Origin: Streptomyces sp. NBS 14/10
GTDB taxonomy: Bacteria; Actinomycetota; Actinomycetes; Streptomycetales; Streptomycetaceae
Assembly: GCF_002224125.1 (NCBI RefSeq)
Contig: NZ_NCSM01000019.1
Location: 66,994-130,993 of the forward strand
DNA: 64,000 bases
Direction: 5' to 3'
Position numbers and translations under genes: made by a program. Within the stretch, counting starts at the first letter, position 1; each line of letters begins with the position of its first letter. Shown piece by piece: positions 28,113-36,262 of the stretch. The notes under the pieces are model-generated. The model saw only the letters and a list, made by a program, of their open reading frames with translations. It did not search any database and was not told the origin of the DNA.

Positions 28113-28985
28113 TCATACGGCCGCGGGGGTGATGTGGCGCAGCAGCGCGGCGGTCGCCGGTGGAGTCTCCCCCCGGGGCCGCACCACCATGACGTGCCAG
28201 CGCGGTGGGTTCCGGACGAATCGGCGCAGCGCCAGATCGGGGAAGCGAGCGGCGATCGACTCCGGTATGACGCACACCCCGAGGTCGTGCCGGACCAGTT
28301 CGGACGCCGCGACGATGTCGTTGACCTCGAAGGCCGGGACGCGCTCGACCATCGCGGCCCGGAAGGCCCGGTCCACCGCGGAGCGGATCGCCCAGCCGGG
28401 CGTGAAGTCGATGAACGGCATCCGGGCGACCTCGGCGAAGGTGACCTGGTCGTCCTGGGCGAAGCCGCGTACCGGCGAGGCCGCGAGCACCATCTCCTCG
28501 CGCGCCAGCGGCCGGACCAGCAACCCCCGCTGCTGCTGACGGTCGAGGGCCACCACGGCCAAGTCCACCGAGCCGTCGCGCAGCGCCTCCCGGATATCGG
28601 CCACCGGCCCCTGCCGGAGCCGGACCACCACCCGTGGGTGTTCCGCCCGCAGCCGGGCCAGCGCACGGTGCAGCCCGACCCAGACGCCCTGCATCGTGCC
28701 GACCGTGACCTGCCCCCGCAGCTCGCCCCGCGCCACGTCGACCGCCGCCCGTGCCTGCTCCGCCGCCCGCAGCGCCGCGCGGGCGGCGGGCACGAACACC
28801 TCACCGGCCGGGGTGAGGGCGACCCGGTGCGTGGTGCGGTCGAAGAGCCGGGTCCCCATCTCCTTCTCCAGCGCGCGGACCGTACCGGACACCGCCGACT
28901 GCACCACATGCAGTCGCCGTGCCGCCGCGGTGAACCCGCCTTCCTCGGCGACCGCGACGACGACCTCCATCTGCCGCAGATCCAT
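28113..28985 (-). CDS. LysR-family transcriptional regulator
   Basis: The ATG at 28985 gives about 290 aa beginning MDLRQMEVVVAVAEEGGFTA, the standard LysR N-terminal helix-turn-helix (AARRLHVVQSAVSGTVRALEKEMG, LFDRTTHRVALTPAG). The C-terminal effector domain follows (GQVTVGTMQG, VVALDRQQQRG, GVCVIPESIA). An in-frame start as far out as 29051 would add a non-conserved extension. A LysR-type box at 29018-29032, 33 bp upstream of the start, suggests autoregulation. The matching box upstream of the MFS gene makes that transporter its likely target. Confidence 0.93.
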   Translation of the reverse strand: MDLRQMEVVVAVAEEGGFTAAARRLHVVQSAVSGTVRALEKEMGTRLFDRTTHRVALTPAGEVFVPAARAALRAAEQARAAVDVARGELRGQVTVGTMQGVWVGLHRALARLRAEHPRVVVRLRQGPVADIREALRDGSVDLAVVALDRQQQRGLLVRPLAREEMVLAASPVRGFAQDDQVTFAEVARMPFIDFTPGWAIRSAVDRAFRAAMVERVPAFEVNDIVAASELVRHDLGVCVIPESIAARFPDLALRRFVRNPPRWHVMVVRPRGETPPATAALLRHITPAAV

Positions 28986-29017
28986 CTCCACTCCCCGACG
29001 GACGAGCCGTTGCGGCC

Positions 29018-29032
29018 ATCTCCTGACGAGAT
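29018..29032. promoter_or_regulatory. Candidate LysR operator upstream of the LysR gene
   Basis: ATCTC-CTGAC-GAGAT is a perfect 5-bp-arm dyad with T-N11-A spacing and matches the box at 26637-26651 in both arms and in spacing. Confidence 0.55.
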
Positions 29033-29199
29033 CAGCACACTCACCGATCATCGCACGCCGGGATCAGCCGCGCCCCGTCGTCAGTGCGCTGTGGGGCAAG
29101 GCCCCGTGCACCCGTCGGCATACCACGCCCGTCCGGCGGGTTAGGTTGACCTGGGGCATGAGCCCCGTACCGCCTTCGCCCTTCGCCGAACGGAACACG

Positions 29200-29544
29200 A
29201 TGACAGAGCCTGCCGCCGCGCCCGTGCCCGTGGTCAGCCGAGAGGACCACAAGCGCCGCTACGAGATCCTGGTCGACGGGCAGCTCGCCGGTTTCACGGA
29301 GTACCGCGACCGCGGCGAGCAGCGCGTCTTCTTCCACACCGAGATCGACGACGCCTTCGCCGGACAGGGCCTCGCCTCGTTCCTCGTCCAGCAGGCGCTG
29401 ACCGATGTGCGCGACAGCGGGCTGCGCGCCGTGCCCATCTGCCCCTACGTGGCGAAGTTCCTGAAGAAGCACACCGAGTTCGACGACATCGCCGACCCCG
29501 TCACCCAGGACGACCTGCGGTGGCTCCGTACGGCGCTGCGCTGA
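29200..29544 (+). CDS. GNAT-family N-acetyltransferase (YjdJ-like, short)
   Basis: This 114-aa protein is the minimal Gcn5-related fold seen in the YjdJ/COG2388 group. It has GQLAGFTEYRDRGEQRVFFHTEIDDAFAGQGLASFLVQQALTD as its core, with a Q-X-X-G-X-A-like acetyl-CoA loop at AGQGLAS. The C-terminal ICPYVAKFLKKHTEF motif is typical of the group. The ATG at 29200 is chosen by similarity; GAACGGAACACG precedes it. Its end overlaps the lanM 3' end by 44 bp in antisense. Its role is unknown and it need not belong to the lanthipeptide locus. Confidence 0.9.
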   Translation: MTEPAAAPVPVVSREDHKRRYEILVDGQLAGFTEYRDRGEQRVFFHTEIDDAFAGQGLASFLVQQALTDVRDSGLRAVPICPYVAKFLKKHTEFDDIADPVTQDDLRWLRTALR

Positions 29545-32500
29545 CCGGCGGGTGCAGTAGCAGGACGGAGGGCACCTGGTCCGGGCAGGCGAAGCGCAGC
29601 AGTTGGTGTCCCACCCCCGAGAGGCCCGTCAGCAGGCCCGGTGTCTCGCCGCGGGTCGGCGAACCGCACACCCAGCCGCGCTCCGCGGCGGTGTCGAGCT
29701 TCTGTCCCAGCAGCCGCATCAGCCCACCGGGCTCCGATCTGCCGCTCCGCTCGGCCAGCAGGACGAGTTCGAGGTTGCCGAGGTCGCCGTGGCACATGCT
29801 GTCGCTGCCCCGGCCCATGAGCCGGTGAGGGCCGGGGCCATCGAACCGGAGGGCCGCCATCGCCTGGGCGGCCAGCTCCTCCTCCCGGCCCTCGGTCCCG
29901 GGCCTGCCGATCAGGTCGAGCCGGGACATGGCGATGCCGGCGGCACCGTGACACCACAGCGACCGGAAGGGTGACACGGCCTCGGCGCGGAAGTCGGGCC
30001 AGTTCCCCGCCTCGGCGTCGTACACCTCCGTCTCGTACACCAGCCCGCCGGCCACCGCCTCGGCGCAGCCCTCGTCGGGCGCGAGGGGGTGCAGCCGGGC
30101 CAGGGCGGTCACGATGCCCGCCGTTCCATGGGCGAGGCCGGTGAGCGGCCGGGTGCTGTCGATCTGGTGGTGTTCCCAGGTCAGAGCGGTCCCGGTGGCA
30201 CCGGGGACGGCGCCGGTGACCAGGTGGCGGGCGGTGGCGCGGGCGAGGGCGGCCGCTCGGCCGTCGCGGTCGTGTCCGGCATCGATCAGGGTGAGCAGGG
30301 CCAGGGCACAGCCCGCCGAACCGGCCACGACGTCGAACGCCTTGGTGCCGCCCAAGGCCCGTTCCGCGGCGGACAGCACGGGCTCGCGCACCGCGGCCAG
30401 CTGCGGTGCGCCGCCCAGCAGCCGGTCGAGGTGCGCCAGGAAGTACAGCGGCCCCATCCAGCCGCCGAACGCGCCGATGTCCGTGTCCTCGCCACCGCGG
30501 GCGTTTGCCTCGGCGTGTGCGTGAACCCGGCGGACCACCTCGTCGGCGACGTCCGACGCCATGTGCGTGAAACGCCGGTGGCCGCTGATCCGGCCCAGCC
30601 GGGCGAGGAAGAGGCCGATGCCGGACAGTCCCGAGTAGAGGTCCTGGCCGAGCGGGGCGAGGTCCCAGACCCCGTGCGCCACCGGCTGTGGTGCGACCCA
30701 GCCGATCCGCCCGTCCCGGGCGATGGCGAGGTGTCGTACCCGGTCGCCGATCGCGGTGGCGGCGGCGACGAGTTCTTCGGTGTCGGCGCTGCGGGTCCGC
30801 GGCCCGGCCGGGCCGGGGACCGTGGCGGGCCGCTCCTCCAGCAGGCTCATATCGACGCTGCCGACGAACGACCCGGCGATGATCCGCTCCTGGAACTCCC
30901 GGTCCTCGGGGCCCATGGCCTCGATACGGCGGCGCACCGCGCCGAGCGCCGGTTCGGCGAAGAACCCGGGCACCGTCCGCCCGTCGTCGAGCAGCAGCTT
31001 CCGCGCCCCTGGCAACGCCTCGAACAGCGGGATGTCCCCGCGCAGCACCGCGTCCATCTCGGCGCGTACGACCGCCTCGCCCGTGGCCCCCGCGAACCGC
31101 CCCGCGCACAGCCGTGCCGTACTGCGCTCCCGTTCCAGCGCGTCCCGCAGAAAGTCCGGGTGGGTGCTCTCGGCGAGCACCTTGGCGTAGACGAAGCTCG
31201 CCCGGGGCAGAAAGCGCACCGGTGTGCCGGCGAAGCCGGACACCAGGCCGCCGGGGGCCAGGAGTTCCGCGCGCCGGGCGCTGATCCAGTCGTAGCCGAA
31301 GCGGAAACCCGCCAGCACATCGGGGGTGTGGTCCGCGGGGTCGGCGGGTGTGCCGTCGGGCAGCCGCGGCCGGTTCTCCCCGCCGGCGGTGGTCACGTGT
31401 TCCCACACGATGTGCACCTCGTCGGTGCCCGGGTTCTTCTCGACGGGCACCGGCACGACCGACGGCTGGTCCCGGGCCCCGTTCAGCCCGCTGTAGTCCG
31501 CAGCGGGCGCGCCCGCGGCGGCCCGGTCCAGCACCACCTTGGTGGGCAGCAGCGCGGTGGCCCGCACCGACTCGCGCAGCGCGACGAGGGCCGGCTCCTC
31601 CGGCTGCTCCTTCCCGCCGCTGTCTCCCCCGCCGCCGTCTCCCGCGCGTTCGGGGGCGCGGGGGTGCAGCAGTGCTTCGAGGTCGACCAGGACCGGGTGT
31701 TCGCCGGCGGCGATGATGTTCTCGTGGTGGAAGTCGGTGCCGCCCAGCGCGTGCACCAGGGCCAGCAGCGCACCGGTGCGCCAGTAGAAGCCGGCCACGT
31801 CCTGTGTCGTCGCGCAGGGCCGGGCCGCCACGCACTCCGCCCAGCCGTGGTCCGCGCGGGTCAGGGTGCGCGGGGTGCGCAGGGCGTACGGGCTGTCCTC
31901 GTTGAAGCGGTGCAGAACGCGGGCGAACTGCTCGTCCACGGCGAGCGACCGGGGCTTGTAGAACACCGATGGCGCGCCGTGGAAGTCGACCCGGCACACC
32001 GAGCTGCCCCGGCGGTGGACATCGCCGTGGCCGAAGCGCACCGCCGCCACGCCGCTGGGACGGGTGCCGGAGAGCAGGGCGTCGCGCAACTCGCCGAGGT
32101 CGTCGCGCAGATGGCGGGCGAAGCGCGTACGGCTCGCCACCCAGCTGTCGAGCAGTTCGGCCACGCACCGGGCCAGCACCGGGTACTCGGCCCACAGGCG
32201 GTGCTGGACCCGCGGGCTGGTGAGCGAGTCGACGAAGAGGCGGTAGCGCTCCTCACCGGTCCTTCCGGACGCGAGCCGGCCCTCGACACGCGCCACGTTG
32301 ATCTCCAGGATCATGGTGGGCTTGAGCACCATGGCCAGCCGGTCGACCGGCACGCTCGCCGACAGGGCCTCGCACAGCCCATCCAGCTCCTGGGGATACG
32401 GCCCGAGGCGGCGCAGGGCCGTGCGCAGCCGGTCCTGCGCCTGCCGGACCAGGGGCTCGGCGACACGCAGCAGCCCCGGCAGCGGCTCCGGCAGCGACTC

Positions 32501-32824
32501 CGTGCCGGGCGGGGCGGGGGTCGGGCGGGCGGAGCGCACCCGCCGCGCCCACGCGGGGCGGCCGGGCAGCCGGGCGGCGAGCGCCGTGGGGTCCTCGCCG
32601 AGCAGCCGGTGCAGCACCGGCGCCGTCACCCCGACCGGGCGGAGTCCGTCGATGAAGCGCTCGTCGGAGCCGCGAAAGGGCGCGAGCGCCCGCCAGCCGG
32701 CGAGCCGGGCCGTGGCAAGAGTCGGGTCGGCGGGGGCGGGTGGCGCGGAGGACCGGGTGACGCGTTCCCGCAGATAGCATCCCGTGGCCCAGAAGTCGGG
32801 TGCCAGGTCCGAAGCCGGATCCAT
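29501..32824 (-). CDS. lanM: Class II lanthipeptide synthetase LanM
   Basis: This 1107-aa bifunctional enzyme dehydrates Ser/Thr and closes thioether rings on a precursor peptide. The N-terminal dehydratase (DUF4135) carries GHGDVHRRGSSV, then VFYKPRSLAVDE near residue 288, and GGTDFHHENIIAAGEHPVLVDLEAL. The C-terminal LanC-like cyclase has the zinc motif WCHGAAGIAM (Cys about 955) and MCHGDLGN (Cys-His about 1008-1009), with LSGIGLFLARLG before them. The ATG at 32824 follows GAAAGGACATCCG. It lies 172 bp behind the precursor gene, with two hairpins between. No LanT or LanP gene accompanies it. Confidence 0.96.
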   Translation of the reverse strand: MDPASDLAPDFWATGCYLRERVTRSSAPPAPADPTLATARLAGWRALAPFRGSDERFIDGLRPVGVTAPVLHRLLGEDPTALAARLPGRPAWARRVRSARPTPAPPGTESLPEPLPGLLRVAEPLVRQAQDRLRTALRRLGPYPQELDGLCEALSASVPVDRLAMVLKPTMILEINVARVEGRLASGRTGEERYRLFVDSLTSPRVQHRLWAEYPVLARCVAELLDSWVASRTRFARHLRDDLGELRDALLSGTRPSGVAAVRFGHGDVHRRGSSVCRVDFHGAPSVFYKPRSLAVDEQFARVLHRFNEDSPYALRTPRTLTRADHGWAECVAARPCATTQDVAGFYWRTGALLALVHALGGTDFHHENIIAAGEHPVLVDLEALLHPRAPERAGDGGGGDSGGKEQPEEPALVALRESVRATALLPTKVVLDRAAAGAPAADYSGLNGARDQPSVVPVPVEKNPGTDEVHIVWEHVTTAGGENRPRLPDGTPADPADHTPDVLAGFRFGYDWISARRAELLAPGGLVSGFAGTPVRFLPRASFVYAKVLAESTHPDFLRDALERERSTARLCAGRFAGATGEAVVRAEMDAVLRGDIPLFEALPGARKLLLDDGRTVPGFFAEPALGAVRRRIEAMGPEDREFQERIIAGSFVGSVDMSLLEERPATVPGPAGPRTRSADTEELVAAATAIGDRVRHLAIARDGRIGWVAPQPVAHGVWDLAPLGQDLYSGLSGIGLFLARLGRISGHRRFTHMASDVADEVVRRVHAHAEANARGGEDTDIGAFGGWMGPLYFLAHLDRLLGGAPQLAAVREPVLSAAERALGGTKAFDVVAGSAGCALALLTLIDAGHDRDGRAAALARATARHLVTGAVPGATGTALTWEHHQIDSTRPLTGLAHGTAGIVTALARLHPLAPDEGCAEAVAGGLVYETEVYDAEAGNWPDFRAEAVSPFRSLWCHGAAGIAMSRLDLIGRPGTEGREEELAAQAMAALRFDGPGPHRLMGRGSDSMCHGDLGNLELVLLAERSGRSEPGGLMRLLGQKLDTAAERGWVCGSPTRGETPGLLTGLSGVGHQLLRFACPDQVPSVLLLHPPVSAAPYGATAGRPG

Positions 32825-32896
32825 CGGATGTCCTTTCGTGGCGGGACGCGCCGACTGGATACGCGTACGCCCCCTCGTACGCGTCCGCGAGGCGGA

Positions 32897-32931
32897 CCGG
32901 CGCCGACCCGTGCGGGACGGGCCGGCGCCGG
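32897..32931 (-). terminator. Second hairpin between lanA and lanM
   Basis: A 15-bp stem (32897-32911 with 32917-32931) with one G:U pair in the minus-strand transcript and a 5-nt loop. With the neighbouring hairpin it can attenuate read-through from lanA into lanM. Confidence 0.6.
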
Positions 32932-32942
32932 CCTCAGTGCGT

Positions 32943-32972
32943 GCGGTGACCGCCGCTACGGGCGGTCACCGC
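32943..32972 (-). terminator. Attenuator hairpin just after lanA
   Basis: A perfect 12-bp stem GCGGTGACCGCC/GGCGGTCACCGC (32943-32954 with 32961-32972) with a 6-nt loop, 25 nt beyond the lanA stop. Partial terminators here are common in lantibiotic operons and raise precursor over enzyme. Confidence 0.72.
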
Positions 32973-32996
32973 GGGTTGGTGCGGATGCTGCCCCGG

Positions 32997-33167
32997 TCAG
33001 CCGCAGCACTGGAAGAACGGCTGCGTGGAGAGCGTCACGGCGGCCACGGAGGTGCCCTCGTCGGCGAGGTCGGCGGTCAGGTCCACCACGCCCGCCGGGT
33101 GGCCCGGGTCCACCGCGAGGCCCTCGCGGTACGTGGCGTCCTTCCAGGCGGTCACGGTGCTGTTCAT
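32997..33167 (-). CDS. lanA: Class II lanthipeptide precursor peptide (mersacidin/lichenicidin-type leader), 56 aa
   Basis: The ATG at 33167 follows AGGGGAG at a 6-nt spacing and opens a 56-codon frame ending in TGA at 32997-32999. The leader resembles the mersacidin/lichenicidin group: AWKDATYREGL (7-17), then PGHPAGVVDLT (21-31) and an acidic ADLADEG. The C-terminal TSVAAVTLSTQPFFQCCG (39-56) holds five Ser/Thr and two adjacent Cys, enough for two thioether rings. There is no Gly-Gly cleavage motif. The QPFFQCCG end recalls the lacticin-481-type QFVFTCCS end. It is directly upstream of lanM on the same strand, which makes it the probable substrate. The exact core border is not known. Confidence 0.85.
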   Translation of the reverse strand: MNSTVTAWKDATYREGLAVDPGHPAGVVDLTADLADEGTSVAAVTLSTQPFFQCCG

Positions 33168-33261
33168 AAGAGTCTCCCCTTTATGAAATCGGTGTACAGG
33201 GCGTGCGGTACCCGGCCCACAGCCGCGTTCCGCGGAAACACCGGGACGTTAACGCGCACCG

Positions 33262-35178
33262 CTACGGAATCCCTACCTCCGCGCTATTTCGGTATCGCAA
33301 GTGGAACTGACCCCAATTGCCGCGATACGCGGAGTTGGGAAGCGTGGTGGGAAGCGCGTCGGGAAGCACGTCCGGAAGCGTGGCGCGAAGATGCGCGCGC
33401 AGTAACGCGTGCATGGCGTAAGCCCACTCCTGCGGCCGCGCGGCCGGTACGGGGCGCAGCAGATTGCGGTCCGTCAACTCGTCGAGGAGCGCGGCCGCGG
33501 CCGTACCGGAACAGCCGAGGAGCAGCCCGGCCGTACCGGGGGTCAGCCGCTCCACGTCCAGTGCGGCCAGGGCCGACAGGGCGCGCCTGCTGTCCTCGGT
33601 GAGCCGGCCGCACGCCTCGTCGAACGCGTCGGCCAGGCTACGTCCCGGCAGGCTCAGCCGACTCGCCGGATTCCGGGCGCCGGTGAGGGCGGCGGCGACC
33701 TGCTCCAGGGACCAGTGGGGACGGGCCGCGAGCACATTGCCGACCGCGCGCAGGGCGGCCGGCAGCCCGCCGCACACCGCGAGCACCTCGTCGAGCCACC
33801 TCCCCTGCCCCTCGAAGCGACCGGGGCTCAGCCCGGAGGACAGCAGCGCACGGGACTCGTCGGCGCCCAGCACATCGAGCGGCACCCGCACGGCGCCGTC
33901 CACGGCGAGATGGGACACCTGCGTCGTGACGCACACCGCGGAGCCGCCCCCGGTGGGGATGATCGCCCGCAGGTCGTCCGCCTCCGTGACGTTGTCGATG
34001 AGCACCAGGACACGGCGGGTGGCGACGAGGCTCCGGTAGACGTCCTGCCGCAGGGCCCAGGAGCCGGGCTGCTCCTTCTCCGGTACACCCAGGCCGTGCA
34101 GCAGCCGCCCCAGGACGCCCCGCAGGCCCTCCTCGGTGCGTGGGAAGGCGGATCCGTCGATGTACAGCAGACCGTCCGGAAAGCTGTCGCGCGCCAGATG
34201 CGCGGCGTGGACCGCCAGCGCGCTCTTGCCCACCCCGGTCATACCGCTGACGATGACGGCGCGCGCCGCGGTGCCCCGCGGCGCGGCGGAGCCGGCCGTG
34301 AGCGCGCCGACGACGATCCGCCGCTCATGGCCGCGCCCGATGAAGTCGGCTATATCCGGCGGCAGTTGATTCACGGAGGGGCCCGCGGGGCCGCCGCGGT
34401 CCGGCCGGGCCCGCCCCTGCCGCTGCCCCTGCCGCCGGTCGGGCGCGCCGCGGTCCATGGAGAGCAGCTGGTGATAGAGGCGCTGGAGGTCTTCGGCGGG
34501 ATCGGTGCCCAGCTCGGCGGCGAGCCGCCGCTGGAGGCCGAGGTAGGCGTTCAGCGCGTCGCTGCGCCGCCCGCTGCGGTCGAGGGCGAGCATCAGGTGA
34601 TGGTGGAAGCGCTCGTGGGTGGGGTGGGCCGCGACGAGATCGACCAGTTCGGGTACCAACTCGGCGGCGTCCCGTGTCTCCAGGTCGGCCCCGATCCGGT
34701 GTTCCAGGGCGAAGAGGCGCAGCTCCTCCAGCCGGCCGGCCTCACGGTCGAACGGCTCGCCTTCCAGGTGCTGGAACGCCGACGGGCCGCGCCATCTGCC
34801 CAGGCAGGTCCGCAGTACGGCGGTGGCCTCGGCGTGCCGCCCGGCCGCCCGCAGCGCGATGGCCCGGCTGACCTCCGCCTCGAAGACCTGGGCGTCGACC
34901 GCCCCCGGGGACGGTGTCAGGGAATAGCCGGACGGGACCGTTTTGATGGTCTCCGCACCGAGGATGTGTCTGAGTGAGGAGATACGGCTGTGGATTTGCG
35001 CCAACGCGGTCCGCGGTGGCCTTCGCGGCCAGAGCGTGTCCACGATCTGCGGCACCGGAACGGTGCCGCCGGAACGAGCGAGCAGTAACGCGAGCAGTAT
35101 GTGCTGCTTCGGGCCGCCAATGGCGACGGGCCGGTCGAGCGACAGCACCTGAAGCGGACCCAATACGCTGAAACGCAA
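33262..35178 (-). CDS. SARP-family regulator with NB-ARC domain, probable lanthipeptide pathway regulator
   Basis: A TTG at 35178 lies 7 nt behind AAGGAG and gives 638 aa. The winged helix (MRFSVLGPLQVLSLDRP, RPPRTALAQIHSRISSLRHIL) is followed by BTAD and an NB-ARC ATPase with P-loop SGMTGVGKSALA (about 310) and Walker B VLVLIDNV. There are no TPR repeats. The C terminus has short degenerate repeats (LPDVLPDALPTTLP). It is only distantly like the two SARPs at 13.3-18.2 kb. Being 94 bp upstream of lanA on the same strand, it is the natural candidate activator of the lanthipeptide genes. Confidence 0.93.
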   Translation of the reverse strand: MRFSVLGPLQVLSLDRPVAIGGPKQHILLALLLARSGGTVPVPQIVDTLWPRRPPRTALAQIHSRISSLRHILGAETIKTVPSGYSLTPSPGAVDAQVFEAEVSRAIALRAAGRHAEATAVLRTCLGRWRGPSAFQHLEGEPFDREAGRLEELRLFALEHRIGADLETRDAAELVPELVDLVAAHPTHERFHHHLMLALDRSGRRSDALNAYLGLQRRLAAELGTDPAEDLQRLYHQLLSMDRGAPDRRQGQRQGRARPDRGGPAGPSVNQLPPDIADFIGRGHERRIVVGALTAGSAAPRGTAARAVIVSGMTGVGKSALAVHAAHLARDSFPDGLLYIDGSAFPRTEEGLRGVLGRLLHGLGVPEKEQPGSWALRQDVYRSLVATRRVLVLIDNVTEADDLRAIIPTGGGSAVCVTTQVSHLAVDGAVRVPLDVLGADESRALLSSGLSPGRFEGQGRWLDEVLAVCGGLPAALRAVGNVLAARPHWSLEQVAAALTGARNPASRLSLPGRSLADAFDEACGRLTEDSRRALSALAALDVERLTPGTAGLLLGCSGTAAAALLDELTDRNLLRPVPAARPQEWAYAMHALLRAHLRATLPDVLPDALPTTLPNSAYRGNWGQFHLRYRNSAEVGIP

Positions 35179-35415
35179 ACCAGTGCTCCTTACAGGATGA
35201 GCCCAATGACCGCCATTTTGCTGGGGTTTCCCGAAGAAGCAAAGCCATTACGTTGGCGCATTAGCCGGATGCGCTGTACGGGGAATTTCGACAAAAGCCG
35301 ACGGGAAGTGCCGTAGGACCCGACCGCACCAACCGGTACTGGCGCCCGCCGCGCTCCTGCCCCCTGTACTAGTCTTCTTCCCGCACCATCGAGCACGTCT
35401 TACGGGGGGGGAACC

Positions 35416-36183
35416 GTGACCAGCCAGGACACCACCGCACAGGGCGCACCCAACACGCCGCCGGCGCGGCCCGACACACCGCCGGCGCGGCCGGACGAAC
35501 GCCCGGCGCCGCCCGCCCGGTCCGGGGGCGCCGCCATCCTCGGCTGGGTTGTCACCATCGCCCTGAACGTCGTGGCTCCGATCATCACGTACAACGCGCT
35601 CCACGATCACGGCTGGAGCGAATTCGCCGCGCTTTTGGCCAGCGGCGCGTGGCCGGTGCTCGACAGCGCCGTCCACCTCGCATGGCGCCGCCATCTGGAC
35701 GAATTCGCCATTGTCACCCTGGTGTTCCTTGTGATCACGGCCGTGGTGTCGCTGGTCGGCGCCCACTCGACCCGCGCGCTGCTGGTCAAGGACTCCGGCG
35801 TGACGGGTCTGTTCGGACTGCTGTGCCTGGTGACGCTGCTGGCGCCGCGCCCGCTGATGTTCTACTTCGGGCGCAAGTTCGCCACCGACGGCACCGAGGC
35901 GAGCACCGCGTGGTGGAACGGTCTGTGGCAGTTCGACGGGTTCCGCAGGACCATGATGACGATGACGGCGGTGTGGGGCGTGGCCTACCTGCTGGAGGCC
36001 GGGGTGCGGGTCGCGCTGGCCTACACACTGTCCACCGACACCATGGTGGTCGTCAGCCCGGTCCTGATCTACAGCGTGCTCGGCGCCCTCGCCCTGTGGA
36101 CGGGCTGGTACGCCAAGCGGTCGCAGCGCAAGGGCGAGGAGCGCGCCGCGGCGGCCGAGGCGACGGCCGCCGCTCACGCCTGA
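35416..36183 (+). CDS. VC0807-like integral membrane protein
   Basis: The 255-aa protein has a proline-rich cytosolic N terminus with two copies of PPARPD, then six membrane helices (AILGWVVTIALNVVAPIITYNAL; AALLASGAWPVLDSAVHLA; FAIVTLVFLVITAVVSLVGA; GLFGLLCLVTLLA; MTMTAVWGVAYLLEAGVRVAL; VVSPVLIYSVLGALALWTGWY). The pattern, with RPLMFYFGRKF in the middle, fits the VC0807 family, whose function is unknown. The GTG follows a run of eight G residues. It is divergent from the SARP gene across 237 bp and could, without proof, serve lanthipeptide immunity or export. Confidence 0.82.
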   Translation: MTSQDTTAQGAPNTPPARPDTPPARPDERPAPPARSGGAAILGWVVTIALNVVAPIITYNALHDHGWSEFAALLASGAWPVLDSAVHLAWRRHLDEFAIVTLVFLVITAVVSLVGAHSTRALLVKDSGVTGLFGLLCLVTLLAPRPLMFYFGRKFATDGTEASTAWWNGLWQFDGFRRTMMTMTAVWGVAYLLEAGVRVALAYTLSTDTMVVVSPVLIYSVLGALALWTGWYAKRSQRKGEERAAAAEATAAAHA

Positions 36184-36201
36184 CCGGGCCCCGAGGGGTT
36201 A

Positions 36202-36239
36202 CGTACGCGGCCGGATTCAGCGTACGCGGCCGGATTCAG
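36202..36239. repeat. 19-bp tandem repeat (two perfect copies plus a degenerate third)
   Basis: CGTACGCGGCCGGATTCAG occurs at 36202-36220 and 36221-36239, followed by a decayed copy (CGTACGCGACCCGGCTCAG, 36248-36266) that runs into the end of the beta-helix gene. It fills the gap between two convergent genes. Confidence 0.85.
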
Positions 36240-36262
36240 CGGATGTCCGTACGCGACCCGGC

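Noticed and set aside
30089..33169. A 1026-codon plus-strand frame opposite lanM and lanA
   Set aside because: No motifs and composition typical of a shadow frame; the minus strand has all LanM motifs and the precursor gene.
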